From assembly GCF_001306135.1 (NCBI RefSeq), contig NZ_LGKP01000035.1:186001-250000 (forward strand): a DNA stretch of 64,000 nt. Direction: 5' to 3'. This document shows positions 34,523 to 42,452 of this stretch, one piece after another; positions within the stretch are counted from its first letter, which is position 1; every line of letters begins with the position of its first letter. The notes beneath the pieces were generated by a model, which saw only the letters and a program-made list of their open reading frames with translations, ran no database searches and was not told the origin of the DNA. Made by a program: the position numbers and the translations under genes. This DNA is from Herpetosiphon geysericola (GTDB taxonomy: Bacteria; Chloroflexota; Chloroflexia; Chloroflexales; Herpetosiphonaceae).

Positions 34523-35116
34523 TTAGGCTTCGATTGGCAAGTAGCGCGTAGCTTGGTTGGCGTTGAACGAGGCGCTTTCGCGTTCGTACAAGCCACTGAC
34601 CACCGCCGAATTCATCACGCTATGCACTAGTGGCCGTACCCGATCGTGCTTGATGATCAAGCGTGGGTTGGCGGTGCGTAGCGCCATTGTAATGTCGTAA
34701 GCCGTAAACATTTGGCCTGCGGTGATCCATGTGCCAATTTGCTCGGCAATCAATAAACTTAATTGTTGATCATCGACCGCGTGCCAATCGTCATCGTCGT
34801 TGCCTAGCGCCACAGGTTGGTTTGAGGGCGAGGCGACCCGCCGTTGCCGACTGCGGCGTGGTGTTGGTGGGCTGGTTGGGGTCGCATCGTGTGGAAACAC
34901 CCGATAAGCGCGATGCAACGATACTGCCACAATCAAGACTGGCTGGGGGTTGGCTAATTGGGGCGGATTGCCGCCAACCACATCATAGACATTGCGCACG
35001 CCAATCACCATGCCACGGCGTACCCGACCCATATTTTGGGTTGATGGGCTGCTGCCTGGGCCTTTTGATTGTTTGCTGACAATAATTTCAAATTCAACCC
35101 AATCACCAAGTTGCAT
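34523..35116 (-). CDS. conserved-looking protein of unknown function next to PARP
   Basis: A 197-residue protein with two parts. Residues 1-70 look beta-rich (MQLGDWVEFEIIVSKQ, GRVRRGMVIGVRNVYDVVGG), possibly an SH3-like barrel. Residues 70-115 are basic, Pro/Arg/Ser-rich and probably disordered. Residues 120-197 look like a winged helix (GQMFTAYDITMALRTANPRL, HDRVRPLVHSVMNSAVVSGL). GGAGG lies five bases before the ATG. It follows the PARP stop by 23 bases on the same strand, so the two are probably one operon. No family is recognised. A DNA- or PAR-related role is inferred from context only. Confidence 0.7.
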   Translation of the reverse strand: MQLGDWVEFEIIVSKQSKGPGSSPSTQNMGRVRRGMVIGVRNVYDVVGGNPPQLANPQPVLIVAVSLHRAYRVFPHDATPTSPPTPRRSRQRRVASPSNQPVALGNDDDDWHAVDDQQLSLLIAEQIGTWITAGQMFTAYDITMALRTANPRLIIKHDRVRPLVHSVMNSAVVSGLYERESASFNANQATRYLPIEA

Positions 35117-35139
35117 ACAAGCCTCCAAAAATTAATAAG

Positions 35140-36399
35140 CTAGCGGTCGAAAAGCACCAAATAGCGCAAGCTTTGTTGGGCTGATTGATAGACAATAAAT
35201 TCATCGTATTGCAATTTGCCACCCCAAGCAGTAGTGTGCTGAGCCTTGCCCCAAACTGAATCAAAGCCCTTGGGCGCTGCCCGAAAATCGCTCTGGGCGG
35301 TTGGCGCAACGAAAGGATTGCCCAGCGCCACATCGGCCAAAAAGAGAAACATGGGGCGATTGCGGCGCCGCACCGAGCAATAATTGGTTGATTTGGTGGC
35401 TTTATTGGCAAAATAAATCCCGTGGCCAAACATGCGGCCATTCGATGGCGTGCGTGGGCAAACCAAGCCACTGCGCAAGATGTGGCGCACATTTTGGCCC
35501 GCTGTGCCGTGGAAGAGCAATTGCGTATTGCTACGCCCAAGCTGATTTTGCTCGAAATTACGGCGCTCGGCTCCAATCTTGAGCGTAAAAATACTGTTGA
35601 CCCGCACTTTATAGCCATGAACGCTGGTGCGATCCACGTAATCGCAAATGTGGCGATAGCGATCATCGTTCTGCGCCAGCAGATCAAGCTCAGCGCCCAA
35701 GATTTCGTAGCGTGAAACCTGCGGATTGCGCTGTTGGGCGCTCATGGTGGCGATTGCTGCTTCTAATTGATGCAAACGCGTTTCTTGCTCGTCGAAGTCG
35801 TTGCAAAAATTCTCGATCACGGTTTCGCGCTTGATCTTGCTGGGTAATTTGGTTGGCACAGTGTTATAAAAATGCTGAACTGTGTTGCTAAGCAAGGCCA
35901 AATTAGCTGGTGTTTGGCTTTGTTGCCATGTGCTATGTTGCAATTGGGCGAGGCTGAGCAACTTGCGGCCATGCTCAATTTGCTCAGCAGAAATTGCATC
36001 GAGGCCAACTGCCAAGTACGAAGCAATACCCTCGCCAGCCTCATCGAAAATATAATCAATCACCTTGCGAATTGGCTCGGCCAAGGTCACAACTGGCTCT
36101 GGCGCTGCTGCCACAACGCTTGGGCGGTGTAAGGCCACCTCGTGATAGCCTTTTTTGACCTTTTCGCGAATTTTGCGCTCGATCCATTCGTGGTTCGTCA
36201 CCCTCTCATCCACTTGGGCGACGGAGCCAACTCGGCCATAGGTGGCGCGAAAAAAAACATCATTCGCTGCAAGCTGCCACATTTCAACCAGATAGTATTT
36301 GTTGTTGTTGCCATCTAGGTTGGTCAGCTGGAACTTGCGGCGCTGGGTTGGTTCGCCTTGGGGCGCACCGATTGCAGTACCCACAATTGCACCTCGCAT
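35140..36399 (-). CDS. poly(ADP-ribose) polymerase with WGR-type domain
   Basis: Transfers ADP-ribose from NAD+ to proteins and builds chains. A 419-residue protein with a WGR domain (about 20-85; YGRVGS replaces the W-G-R core), a helical regulatory domain (about 110-220) and the ART catalytic domain (about 230-419). The H-Y-E triad is complete: H297 in LLFHGT, Y329 in GHGIYFANKATKS, E400 in YDEFIVY. E400 is the residue needed for chain elongation. Bacterial PARPs are rare; one from Herpetosiphon has been reported active. The ATG at 36399 is preferred; a GTG at 36444 would add 15 residues, and neither has a strong ribosome site. Confidence 0.94.
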   Translation of the reverse strand: MRGAIVGTAIGAPQGEPTQRRKFQLTNLDGNNNKYYLVEMWQLAANDVFFRATYGRVGSVAQVDERVTNHEWIERKIREKVKKGYHEVALHRPSVVAAAPEPVVTLAEPIRKVIDYIFDEAGEGIASYLAVGLDAISAEQIEHGRKLLSLAQLQHSTWQQSQTPANLALLSNTVQHFYNTVPTKLPSKIKRETVIENFCNDFDEQETRLHQLEAAIATMSAQQRNPQVSRYEILGAELDLLAQNDDRYRHICDYVDRTSVHGYKVRVNSIFTLKIGAERRNFEQNQLGRSNTQLLFHGTAGQNVRHILRSGLVCPRTPSNGRMFGHGIYFANKATKSTNYCSVRRRNRPMFLFLADVALGNPFVAPTAQSDFRAAPKGFDSVWGKAQHTTAWGGKLQYDEFIVYQSAQQSLRYLVLFDR

Positions 36400-36514
36400 A
36401 TACTCAAACCATCGTCTAACGCTCAAACCTGTGCATTGTGCCACTTGGTTTTGCTGGCCTTACTTTAGCAAGCAGCTGTGTCAAACAAAGTCACAGTTTT
36501 ATGCTTGCGGCCAG

Positions 36515-36549
36515 CAATAAAAAACCCTTGCTCAATTCAAGCAAGGGTT
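36515..36549 (-). terminator. terminator of fumC
   Basis: Minus strand: AACCCTTGC (36549-36541) pairs with GCAAGGGTT (36531-36523), with a nine-base loop that can partly close, followed by TTTTTATTG. It lies 27 bases after the fumC stop. Confidence 0.9.
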
Positions 36550-36576
36550 CAACGCTATTTGATTTTGGGCTGCGGT

Positions 36577-37998
36577 TTAGCCGCCAGCGCCGCCACCGCC
36601 AAAGATACCGCCTTCGGTCATCGCCCGCACGTCGAGCAAGCTATCTGCTTCTTCTGCACTCAGGTAGCCTTTTTCAACCACCACTTCGCGGATGGTGCGG
36701 TTGCTGGCCATGGCTTCTTTGGCAACTTCAGCACCTTTGAGATAGCCAATCGTTGGGTTGAGCGCCGTCACCAAAATGGCGTTCTTGGCCAACCAGCCAG
36801 TGGCTTTTTCTTCGTTGGCTTGAATGCCCAAGACACACTTTTCGGTAAAGGCTTTGACTGCCCCGATCAGCACATCCATCATTTGGAAGATGTTATAGCC
36901 GATGATTGGCATCATCACGTTGAGTTCCAATTGGCCAGCTTGAGCAGCCAAGGTCACAGCGTGATCATTGCCCATTACATGGAAACAAGCTTGATTGAGC
37001 ATTTCGGCCAACACTGGGTTGACTTTGCCAGGCATAATTGATGAACCTGGCTGGACTGCTGGCAAGCGAATTTCATCCAAGCCAGTAGCTGGGCCAGAAG
37101 CCAACAAACGCAGGTCGTTGGCAATCCGAATCAGACTAACACATAAGGCACGCATTGAGCCTGAGAAATCGGCTTGGTCGCCCATGCTTTGCATACGTTC
37201 AAACAAATCGTCTGAGGTGCGCAATTCAATGCCGGTTAAGCCCATTAATTTGGTGACCATACGAGCGTGATACTCTGGGTGCGCGTTCAAGCCCGAACCA
37301 GTAGCCGTGCCGCCGATGCCGAGTTCGCGCAAGCGATCGCCAGCAGCTTCGATCCGTTTGGCATCAAGGCGAATCGCCTTGGCATAGGCATTGAATTCTT
37401 GGCCCAAGCGCACTGGCACTGCATCTTGCAAGTGGGTGCGGCCAGATTTGAGCACATGGTCAAATTCTTGGCCTTTGGCAGCCAAGGTTTCGGCCAAGCC
37501 CAAAACCGTGTTGACCAACTCATCTAAGCGCCATAAGGCACCCAATCGCAAGGCAGTTGGGATGGTGTCGTTGGTGCTTTGGGCCATATTAACGTGATCG
37601 TTGGGGTTGACTGGCTTTTTGGGATCATCAATGTCGAAGCCCAAAATTTGGTTGGCCCGATTTGAGAGCACTTCGTTGATATTCATGTTGTGCGATGTGC
37701 CAGCGCCAGCTTGGAAGGGGTCGACCACAAAGTGATCGTTCAATTTGCCAGCGATCACTTCATCTGCTGCTTGCACAATTGCTTCAGCCATGTTGGCATC
37801 GAGCAAGCCCAAATCTTGGTGGACAAGGGCGGCAGCTTTTTTGATTGTCGCCATTGACCAAATGAATGCAGGATACTGTTTCAGGCCGCTGATTGGGAAA
37901 TTCTGCACTGCTCGTTGAGTCTGTGCTCCATACAATGCCCACGCTGGCACCTGTACCTCACCGAGCGAATCTTTCTCCACACGAAACTCAGCCGACAT
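36577..37998 (-). CDS. fumC: class II fumarate hydratase (fumarase/aspartase superfamily)
   Basis: Interconverts fumarate and malate in the citric acid cycle; cytosolic, 473 residues, normally a tetramer. Family marks are GAGTSHNMNINEVLSNRANQ, NDHVNMAQSTNDTIPTALR, and the mobile catalytic loop GSSIMPGKVNPVLAEML. GAGTSHNMN leans slightly toward aspartase, while HVNMAQSTNDT and the substrate pattern favour fumarase, so aspartase remains a lesser option. The tail ends in a Gly-rich GIFGGGGAGG. GGAGG lies four bases before the ATG. It is divergent from the ribosomal-protein operon across a 790-base spacer of repeats. Confidence 0.88.
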   Translation of the reverse strand: MSAEFRVEKDSLGEVQVPAWALYGAQTQRAVQNFPISGLKQYPAFIWSMATIKKAAALVHQDLGLLDANMAEAIVQAADEVIAGKLNDHFVVDPFQAGAGTSHNMNINEVLSNRANQILGFDIDDPKKPVNPNDHVNMAQSTNDTIPTALRLGALWRLDELVNTVLGLAETLAAKGQEFDHVLKSGRTHLQDAVPVRLGQEFNAYAKAIRLDAKRIEAAGDRLRELGIGGTATGSGLNAHPEYHARMVTKLMGLTGIELRTSDDLFERMQSMGDQADFSGSMRALCVSLIRIANDLRLLASGPATGLDEIRLPAVQPGSSIMPGKVNPVLAEMLNQACFHVMGNDHAVTLAAQAGQLELNVMMPIIGYNIFQMMDVLIGAVKAFTEKCVLGIQANEEKATGWLAKNAILVTALNPTIGYLKGAEVAKEAMASNRTIREVVVEKGYLSAEEADSLLDVRAMTEGGIFGGGGAGG

Positions 37999-38089
37999 AA
38001 AACCTCCACGTGAAAGCTCGAATCAATAGTGTGCTTATTATACGCGATGCTTTTCACAATGCTGGTCGACACTTGCCAAGCAAAAGTGG

Positions 38090-38530
38090 CGGGTTTAACC
38101 ACGAAGCTGTTGGGGATTGGGAGCGAGTTTTGATCCACGAAGGACACGAAGGGCACGAAGGATGGGAACCGCGAAGCACACGAAGATCACGAAGGACGAT
38201 TTTTCAATAGTCCATCGCCTAATCCCCGTCCCCTGATCCCCGATCCTCAACTCCTATGTTCTATACTCTTCATCCCTCATAATTCATCCTTCATCCTTTA
38301 TTTTTAGCCACAGATTTTTGGGATTATGTTCTATGTTCTTTGCTCTATGTTCTTTTATTTTTAGCCACGAATTGCACGAATGACACGAATGCTTATTTTT
38401 CAAAAGCCCAGCTCCCGATCCCCGATCCCCAACCCCTATGTTCTCTGTTCTTTTGATTTCTGCCTTTTGCCTTTTGAATTAAGTTTCGTCCCTCATAATT
38501 CATCCTTCATCCTTATGCTCTATGTTCTAT
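38090..38530. repeat. intergenic mosaic of 7- and 9-base repeats between fumC and rpsF
   Basis: In order: a GGGGATTGGGAG heptamer start near 38112. Next CACGAAG nonamers at 38132-38196 (GATCCACGAAGGACACGAAG and on). Then CCCGATCCC units around 38220-38248, TTCTATG and TCATCCTT heptamers at 38257-38300, and CACGAATGACACGAATG nonamers near 38365-38390. More CCCGATCCCCGATCCCC follows near 38410-38430 and TCATCCTT/TTCTATG again to 38530. No credible gene lies in it; small open frames here are made of the repeats. Confidence 0.85.
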
Positions 38531-38537
38531 GTTCTCG

Positions 38538-38566
38538 TTGCTTAGGCGCAACTTTTATGCTATACT
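38538..38566 (+). promoter_or_regulatory. extended -10 promoter of rpsF-ssb-rpsR
   Basis: TTGCTT (38538-38543), 17 bases, then TATACT (38561-38566) preceded by TGC. Transcription should start near 38573, giving a leader of about 220 bases. Confidence 0.65.
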
Positions 38567-38637
38567 GCGGCGGCCTTTCTGCTCCGTAGGCTTGTGGCCA
38601 CCAAACCCAACGCCAAAACGGGGCAAACCCGAAGGAA

Positions 38638-38712
38638 GGAGTCTTCGAGTGGTTCCATGCGAACCCTCCCCGCACCCTTGGGTGCTTGTTGCCTTGGCAA
38701 CACCTTGACTCC
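38638..38712 (+). ncRNA. structured leader upstream of rpsF (four-way junction-like)
   Basis: GGAGTC (38638-38643) can pair with GACTCC (38707-38712). Inside lie three hairpins in a row: GGTTC/GAACC (38651-38665), GCACCC/GGGTGC (38672-38685) and TTGCC/GGCAA (38689-38700). Leaders that bind S6-S18 are known in bacterial rpsF operons, but I cannot confirm the conserved CCG bulge here. Confidence 0.45.
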
Positions 38713-38792
38713 ATGCATATAACTCAATTGGATATTGGCGGCCCCGTGCCATGAAACGGTGGCATTTAATGTTTCATGTAGGTGAAAACATC

Positions 38793-39098
38793 GTGCGTGC
38801 ATACGAAATGATGACCGTCCTGCGCCCTGATTTGGGTGGCGAGGAAGAACTCAACACGACCATCGAGACCATCCAAGGCTACATCAAAGCTCAAGGCGGC
38901 GAAGTTGCCAGCACCGAACAAGGCGCTCCTTGGGGCCGTCGCAAATTGGCTTACCCAATCGACGACTACACCGAAGGCTTTTACTTCTTGACCCACTTCA
39001 GCTTGAACGCTGATCGCGTGACCGAAGTGGAACGCCACTTGAAATTGGCTCCACAAATCTTGCGCTATTTGTTGATCCGCGACGAAACCAAGCGCTAA
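38793..39098 (+). CDS. rpsF: 30S ribosomal protein S6
   Basis: Binds 16S rRNA in the platform of the small subunit with S18. The predicted start is the GTG at 38793, giving VRAYEMMTVLRPDLGGEEEL, with AGGTGA seven bases upstream. It matches S6 N-termini (RxYExM). In-frame ATGs at 38751 and 38769 would add residues without parallels. The protein is 101 residues, with the usual GAPWGRRKLAYPIDDYTEGF segment and a C-terminal ILRYLLIRDE. It is followed by ssb 19 bases later and rpsR, the classic gene order. Confidence 0.93.
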   Translation: MRAYEMMTVLRPDLGGEEELNTTIETIQGYIKAQGGEVASTEQGAPWGRRKLAYPIDDYTEGFYFLTHFSLNADRVTEVERHLKLAPQILRYLLIRDETKR

Positions 39099-39117
39099 AA
39101 CCAACGGGGAGGAAACC

Positions 39118-39615
39118 GTGGCGAAAGATTTAAATAAAGTGATGATTATTGGTCGCTTGGGCAAAGATCCTGAAATGCGCTTTACGCCGCAAGGAACCCC
39201 CGTGACCAACTTCACTGTCGCCGCTGGTCGTCAGTGGAAAGACCCCAATGGCGAGACCCGCGATGAAACCGAATGGTTTTCGGTCGTGGTCTGGAACAAA
39301 TTGGCCGAGATCTGTAATCAGTATCTGACCAAAGGCAGCCGCGTCTATATCGAGGGTCGGCTGCAAACCCGCTCGTGGGATGACGATAGCGGCCAAAAGC
39401 GCTTTCGCACCGAAGTGGTTGCTAGCGATATGATCATCCTTGATCGCAGTGATCAGCAACAGGGCCAAGGCCAAGCGCGTAGCGGTGGCTACCAAGCTGG
39501 CGGCAATTCCCGCCCGCCACGCGATAACTCCGCCAATGATTATAATCGTGGCGGCAGCTATGGCGGTGGCTACACCAACGAGCCAGATATCGGCGATGAC
39601 GATATCCCTTTCTAA
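39118..39615 (+). CDS. ssb: single-stranded DNA-binding protein
   Basis: Coats single-stranded DNA in replication and repair. 165 residues: an OB fold at about 1-112 (NKVMIIGRLGKDPEMRF, ETEWFSVVVWNKLAEICNQY, GSRVYIEGRLQTRSWDD), then a Gly/Gln/Arg/Ser-rich linker, and the acidic tip GDDDIPF that recruits partner proteins. It starts with GTG at 39118 behind GGGGAGG, which decides the codon. Position between rpsF and rpsR is conserved in bacteria. No sign of damage. Confidence 0.96.
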   Translation: MAKDLNKVMIIGRLGKDPEMRFTPQGTPVTNFTVAAGRQWKDPNGETRDETEWFSVVVWNKLAEICNQYLTKGSRVYIEGRLQTRSWDDDSGQKRFRTEVVASDMIILDRSDQQQGQGQARSGGYQAGGNSRPPRDNSANDYNRGGSYGGGYTNEPDIGDDDIPF

Positions 39616-39655
39616 TTTGAAATTCACTTACTAGAACATACAAGGAGCCGTTCGC

Positions 39656-39916
39656 ATGTCAGATCAACGCCGTAAGTCGGCAGGTCGCCGCAAATACACA
39701 CCACGTCGCAAAGTGTGTGTCTTCACGGCTGAAGGTATTGTGCCAGATTACAAAGATATCAAACGCTTGCAACGCATGGTCTCCGATCGTGGCAAGATTT
39801 TGCCCCGCCGCCGCACTGGCACATGTGCTAAATATCAACGCAAATTGAATGTTGCAATCAAACGCGCCCGTCACTTAGCGCTGTTGCCATTCGTTTCAGA
39901 AAATACCCGCGGTTAA
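39656..39916 (+). CDS. rpsR: 30S ribosomal protein S18
   Basis: Pairs with S6 on the 30S platform. 86 residues with a basic N-terminal tail ([20 protein letters not shown]), the core [20 protein letters not shown] and the [20 protein letters not shown] segment. It is slightly longer than E. coli S18 because of the N-terminal extension. AAGGAG precedes the ATG. rplI does not follow; the operon ends at the terminator downstream. Confidence 0.97.
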   Translation: MSDQRRKSAGRRKYTPRRKVCVFTAEGIVPDYKDIKRLQRMVSDRGKILPRRRTGTCAKYQRKLNVAIKRARHLALLPFVSENTRG

Positions 39917-39942
39917 TTCTGCGTCGTTGGTTTAACGAAGCT

Positions 39943-39983
39943 CAGGCACAGTCGCGAGATCCGCGCTGTGCCTGCTTTACTTT
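39943..39983 (+). terminator. terminator of rpsF-ssb-rpsR
   Basis: CAGGCACAG (39943-39951) pairs with CTGTGCCTG (39966-39974), and inside it CGCG pairs with CGCG, followed by CTTTACTTT. It ends the ribosomal operon 30 bases before the next ATG. Confidence 0.85.
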
Positions 39984-40013
39984 AGATTACCCCCATTGGA
40001 GTAGGCAAGGATT

Positions 40014-41435
40014 ATGGCAAAGAACGATAACGTGCAGCCCGCAAAGCCCATGACCAAACGGCAACGAGCGCGCTGGGATCAAGAACGTAAGCAAAGCTCA
40101 CAGGTATTGCTGATTGCCGCTGCCGCAGTTGGCTTGGCTGTGTTGTTAATTGGCATCGGCTTGGTCATCCAAAAGGTGATTGTGCCCAACAAAACCGTGG
40201 CAAATATTGCTGGGGTTGAAGTGAGCAACGCTGAATATCAACAATATCGCCAAATTATGCAAGCCCAACAAGCAGTTAACTTGGCTCAGCAAATTCAGCA
40301 ATATGCCCAATATCAATTGCAAGGCACCGAGCAGTTTGCAACTGATGTAACCAATTATATTGCTGGCTTGAAAGATAAAAATGCCCCGCTTGATTATACT
40401 GTGCTCAATCAGTTGATCAACGATAAGGTGCTTGAAAGCAACGCTGCCGCTGAAGGTATCACGGTGAGCGACGAAGAATTGCAACAAAGTTTGGCTGCTA
40501 AATTTGCGCCTGCCAACGAAGTGATGAACCCAGTCGCCCCAGTTACCTCAACGAATGGCTTGACTGATACCGCTTCGTTGACCCCAACCCAAACGCCAAC
40601 CCCAACCTTGAGCGAAGCAAGCGCTCGGGTTGACTCGGCCATTACCACCTATTTTGGCACGTTGCGCGAATTTATTGAAGAAACTTCAAGCTATGGCTTG
40701 GCTACTTTGCCATTCGATCGCAATGCCTTCAAAGATTTTGTGTTGCATCAAGAACGCCTGCAATTGCTCCGCGAAAAGCTGGGCGAGAAGTTGGTAACCG
40801 AAGATCAGGCAACCAAGGAAATTTATGCAGATGCCCAGCAAATTTTTGTAACCGCTGGGATTACTGAGCCAACCGACCCCTTGACCGCGACCAAGTGGGC
40901 CCAAGCCAAAACCAAAATTGATGATGTTGCTGCTCAGTTGACTAGCACCGCAGTCTTTACTGATGTGCAGTTGGCGAATACCACCAATAATGCAACTGAT
41001 AACCCAGCTACTGGGATGCGACCGCTGACCGAATATGCAGCCTTAGGCATCACTGAGCCAATTTCAACCCAACAGGTTGGAGTCATTGGTGAGCCATATC
41101 AATCTGCCCAAGGCTGGCACATTGTGTTGGTGCATCAACGCGAATTGCGCCCAAGCCAAAGCGATTTGGCAACCAAGCGAGATGAAGCGGTGACGAAGTG
41201 GATCGAGGAGAAACGGGCTGCCGCCAATGTTCAGCGTTTCCCAGAACCAACCGCAACCACCGTTCCACCAACAATTGAGCCAATTCCAACCACGATTCCG
41301 CAGCCAACTACCGATCCTGCTGCGGCAACCGCAACGCCAGCAAGCGAAGCGACCCCAACCACGGATTCGGCTGCGCCAACGGCAACCACAGCCAGCGAAG
41401 CGACGCCAACTACGGTCGTAACGCCAACACCATAA
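40014..41435 (+). CDS. membrane-anchored SurA/PrsA-like foldase with Pro/Thr-rich tail
   Basis: A 473-residue protein. A basic start (KPMTKRQRARWDQERKQS) is followed by one membrane helix (about 28-52), so most of it is outside the cell. Residues 60-180 form a SurA_N-like helical chaperone region (IAGVEVSNAEYQQYRQIMQA). Residues 220-400 end in QSAQGWHIVLVHQRELRPSQ, which matches the last strands of parvulin prolyl isomerases. Residues 405-473 are Pro/Thr/Ala-rich with ASEATPTT units, a probable flexible extracellular tail. GGAG-like GGAGTAGGCAAGG lies upstream. Full prolyl isomerase activity is uncertain because the parvulin core is poorly conserved. Confidence 0.8.
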   Translation: MAKNDNVQPAKPMTKRQRARWDQERKQSSQVLLIAAAAVGLAVLLIGIGLVIQKVIVPNKTVANIAGVEVSNAEYQQYRQIMQAQQAVNLAQQIQQYAQYQLQGTEQFATDVTNYIAGLKDKNAPLDYTVLNQLINDKVLESNAAAEGITVSDEELQQSLAAKFAPANEVMNPVAPVTSTNGLTDTASLTPTQTPTPTLSEASARVDSAITTYFGTLREFIEETSSYGLATLPFDRNAFKDFVLHQERLQLLREKLGEKLVTEDQATKEIYADAQQIFVTAGITEPTDPLTATKWAQAKTKIDDVAAQLTSTAVFTDVQLANTTNNATDNPATGMRPLTEYAALGITEPISTQQVGVIGEPYQSAQGWHIVLVHQRELRPSQSDLATKRDEAVTKWIEEKRAAANVQRFPEPTATTVPPTIEPIPTTIPQPTTDPAAATATPASEATPTTDSAAPTATTASEATPTTVVTPTP

Positions 41436-41452
41436 GCAAAAACAGGTAGAAT

Positions 41453-41488
41453 AGTGGCGGGTCAATGCCGACCCGCCACTTGTTGTTT
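41453..41488 (+). terminator. terminator between foldase and PH-domain genes
   Basis: AGTGGCGGGTC (41453-41463) pairs perfectly with GACCCGCCACT (41470-41480) around a six-base loop and is followed by TGTTGTTT. The next ATG is 25 bases on. Confidence 0.9.
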
Positions 41489-41504
41489 AATCTGAGGAGT
41501 TCCC

Positions 41505-42419
41505 ATGAATCGATGGTGGGCCAAACGAACTTTGCGAGTCTGGGTTGCCCTAGTAATTACGCTGCTCGTAATTGTGGCAACAATTTGGGCAACCATGCAA
41601 TTACTCGCCGATATCAGCGGTGCTGCAACGTCATGGCGCATCGATTTAACAACCTTTGCTTGGTTTGCAAGCGCAGTTTCGGGCTTTTTGATCAGCTTAA
41701 TTATGCTCTATCGGGTTGGTAGCGCCTTAACGTTGCATTATCGGGTCGACCGCAATGCCTTGACGATTCACTGGCTTGGCAATACTGCTGTTGTTCCAAT
41801 GAACTTGATTACCGCGGTTGAGCCAAGTGTCAGCGTGAAACAAAAGCCCGGCCTTTTGACCAGATTTGCCTATACAACTGGGGTTGGCCAAGCTGCCGAT
41901 GAGCAGGTGTTGAATTTCTTTAGCACCCAGCCCATCGCCCAAGCCTTGCTCTTGCGCACCACTGGCGGCAGTTATGTGATTACGCCCGCCCAACGTGAGA
42001 GCTTCATCCAAGAGCTTGAAAGTCGGCTCAACTTGGGGGTTGTGCAGGTTCAAAGCGAAGGTGTGGTACGCTCAAGCCGCATCGCCTACGATTTTTGGCT
42101 AAATAATGCAGTTCGCTGGACTTTAGTCGTTGGGCTGTTGCTCAATTTTGCGGTCTGGGGCTTAATTGCTTGGCGCTATAACCAATTGCCTTTAGAAGTG
42201 CCAATTCGGATCGACGCAACTGGCGCGGTGAGCGGGGTTGAGGCCCGCGAACAATTATTGGCCTTGCCGCTGGTTGGCTTGTTGGCGTGGTTGATCAATG
42301 CAGGCTTTGGCGCGTTGGTCTATCGCTCTTCACGAGCTGGCGCATTTGCTTTGTTAATTGGCAGCGCGGTGATTCAACTCTTTTTGGGGGTTGCCGTGTG
42401 GGTGGTGGTGCGCGGCTAG
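41505..42419 (+). CDS. bacterial PH-domain membrane protein
   Basis: A 304-residue protein. Membrane segments lie at about 10-30 and 48-68, a bacterial PH-like domain at about 75-180 (LTLHYRVDRNALTIHWLGN, VVPMNLITAVEPSVSV, ALLLRTTGGSYVITP), and three more hydrophobic segments at about 200-222, 248-265 and 272-300. The arrangement matches bPH/DUF1648-type proteins of unknown function. GGAG precedes the ATG. It stands alone between two terminators or convergent genes. Role: unknown, possibly envelope-related. Confidence 0.75.
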   Translation: MNRWWAKRTLRVWVALVITLLVIVATIWATMQLLADISGAATSWRIDLTTFAWFASAVSGFLISLIMLYRVGSALTLHYRVDRNALTIHWLGNTAVVPMNLITAVEPSVSVKQKPGLLTRFAYTTGVGQAADEQVLNFFSTQPIAQALLLRTTGGSYVITPAQRESFIQELESRLNLGVVQVQSEGVVRSSRIAYDFWLNNAVRWTLVVGLLLNFAVWGLIAWRYNQLPLEVPIRIDATGAVSGVEAREQLLALPLVGLLAWLINAGFGALVYRSSRAGAFALLIGSAVIQLFLGVAVWVVVRG

Positions 42420-42452
42420 CTGCTGCAACCAGCCGCGCAGTTTATTTAATGA

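Noticed and set aside
34344-34526. Short open frame in the 34-kb repeat mosaic
   Set aside because: Made entirely of repeat units, with no ribosome site.
36400-36444. Upstream GTG start of the PARP gene
   Set aside because: No ribosome site, and the added residues precede the WGR domain without similarity; still possible.
38132-38196. Repeats read as a CRISPR array
   Set aside because: Units are 9 bases without unique spacers, and no cas gene is present.
38380-38589. Open frames of 60-80 codons between fumC and rpsF
   Set aside because: They consist of heptamer and nonamer repeats and overlap the rpsF promoter.
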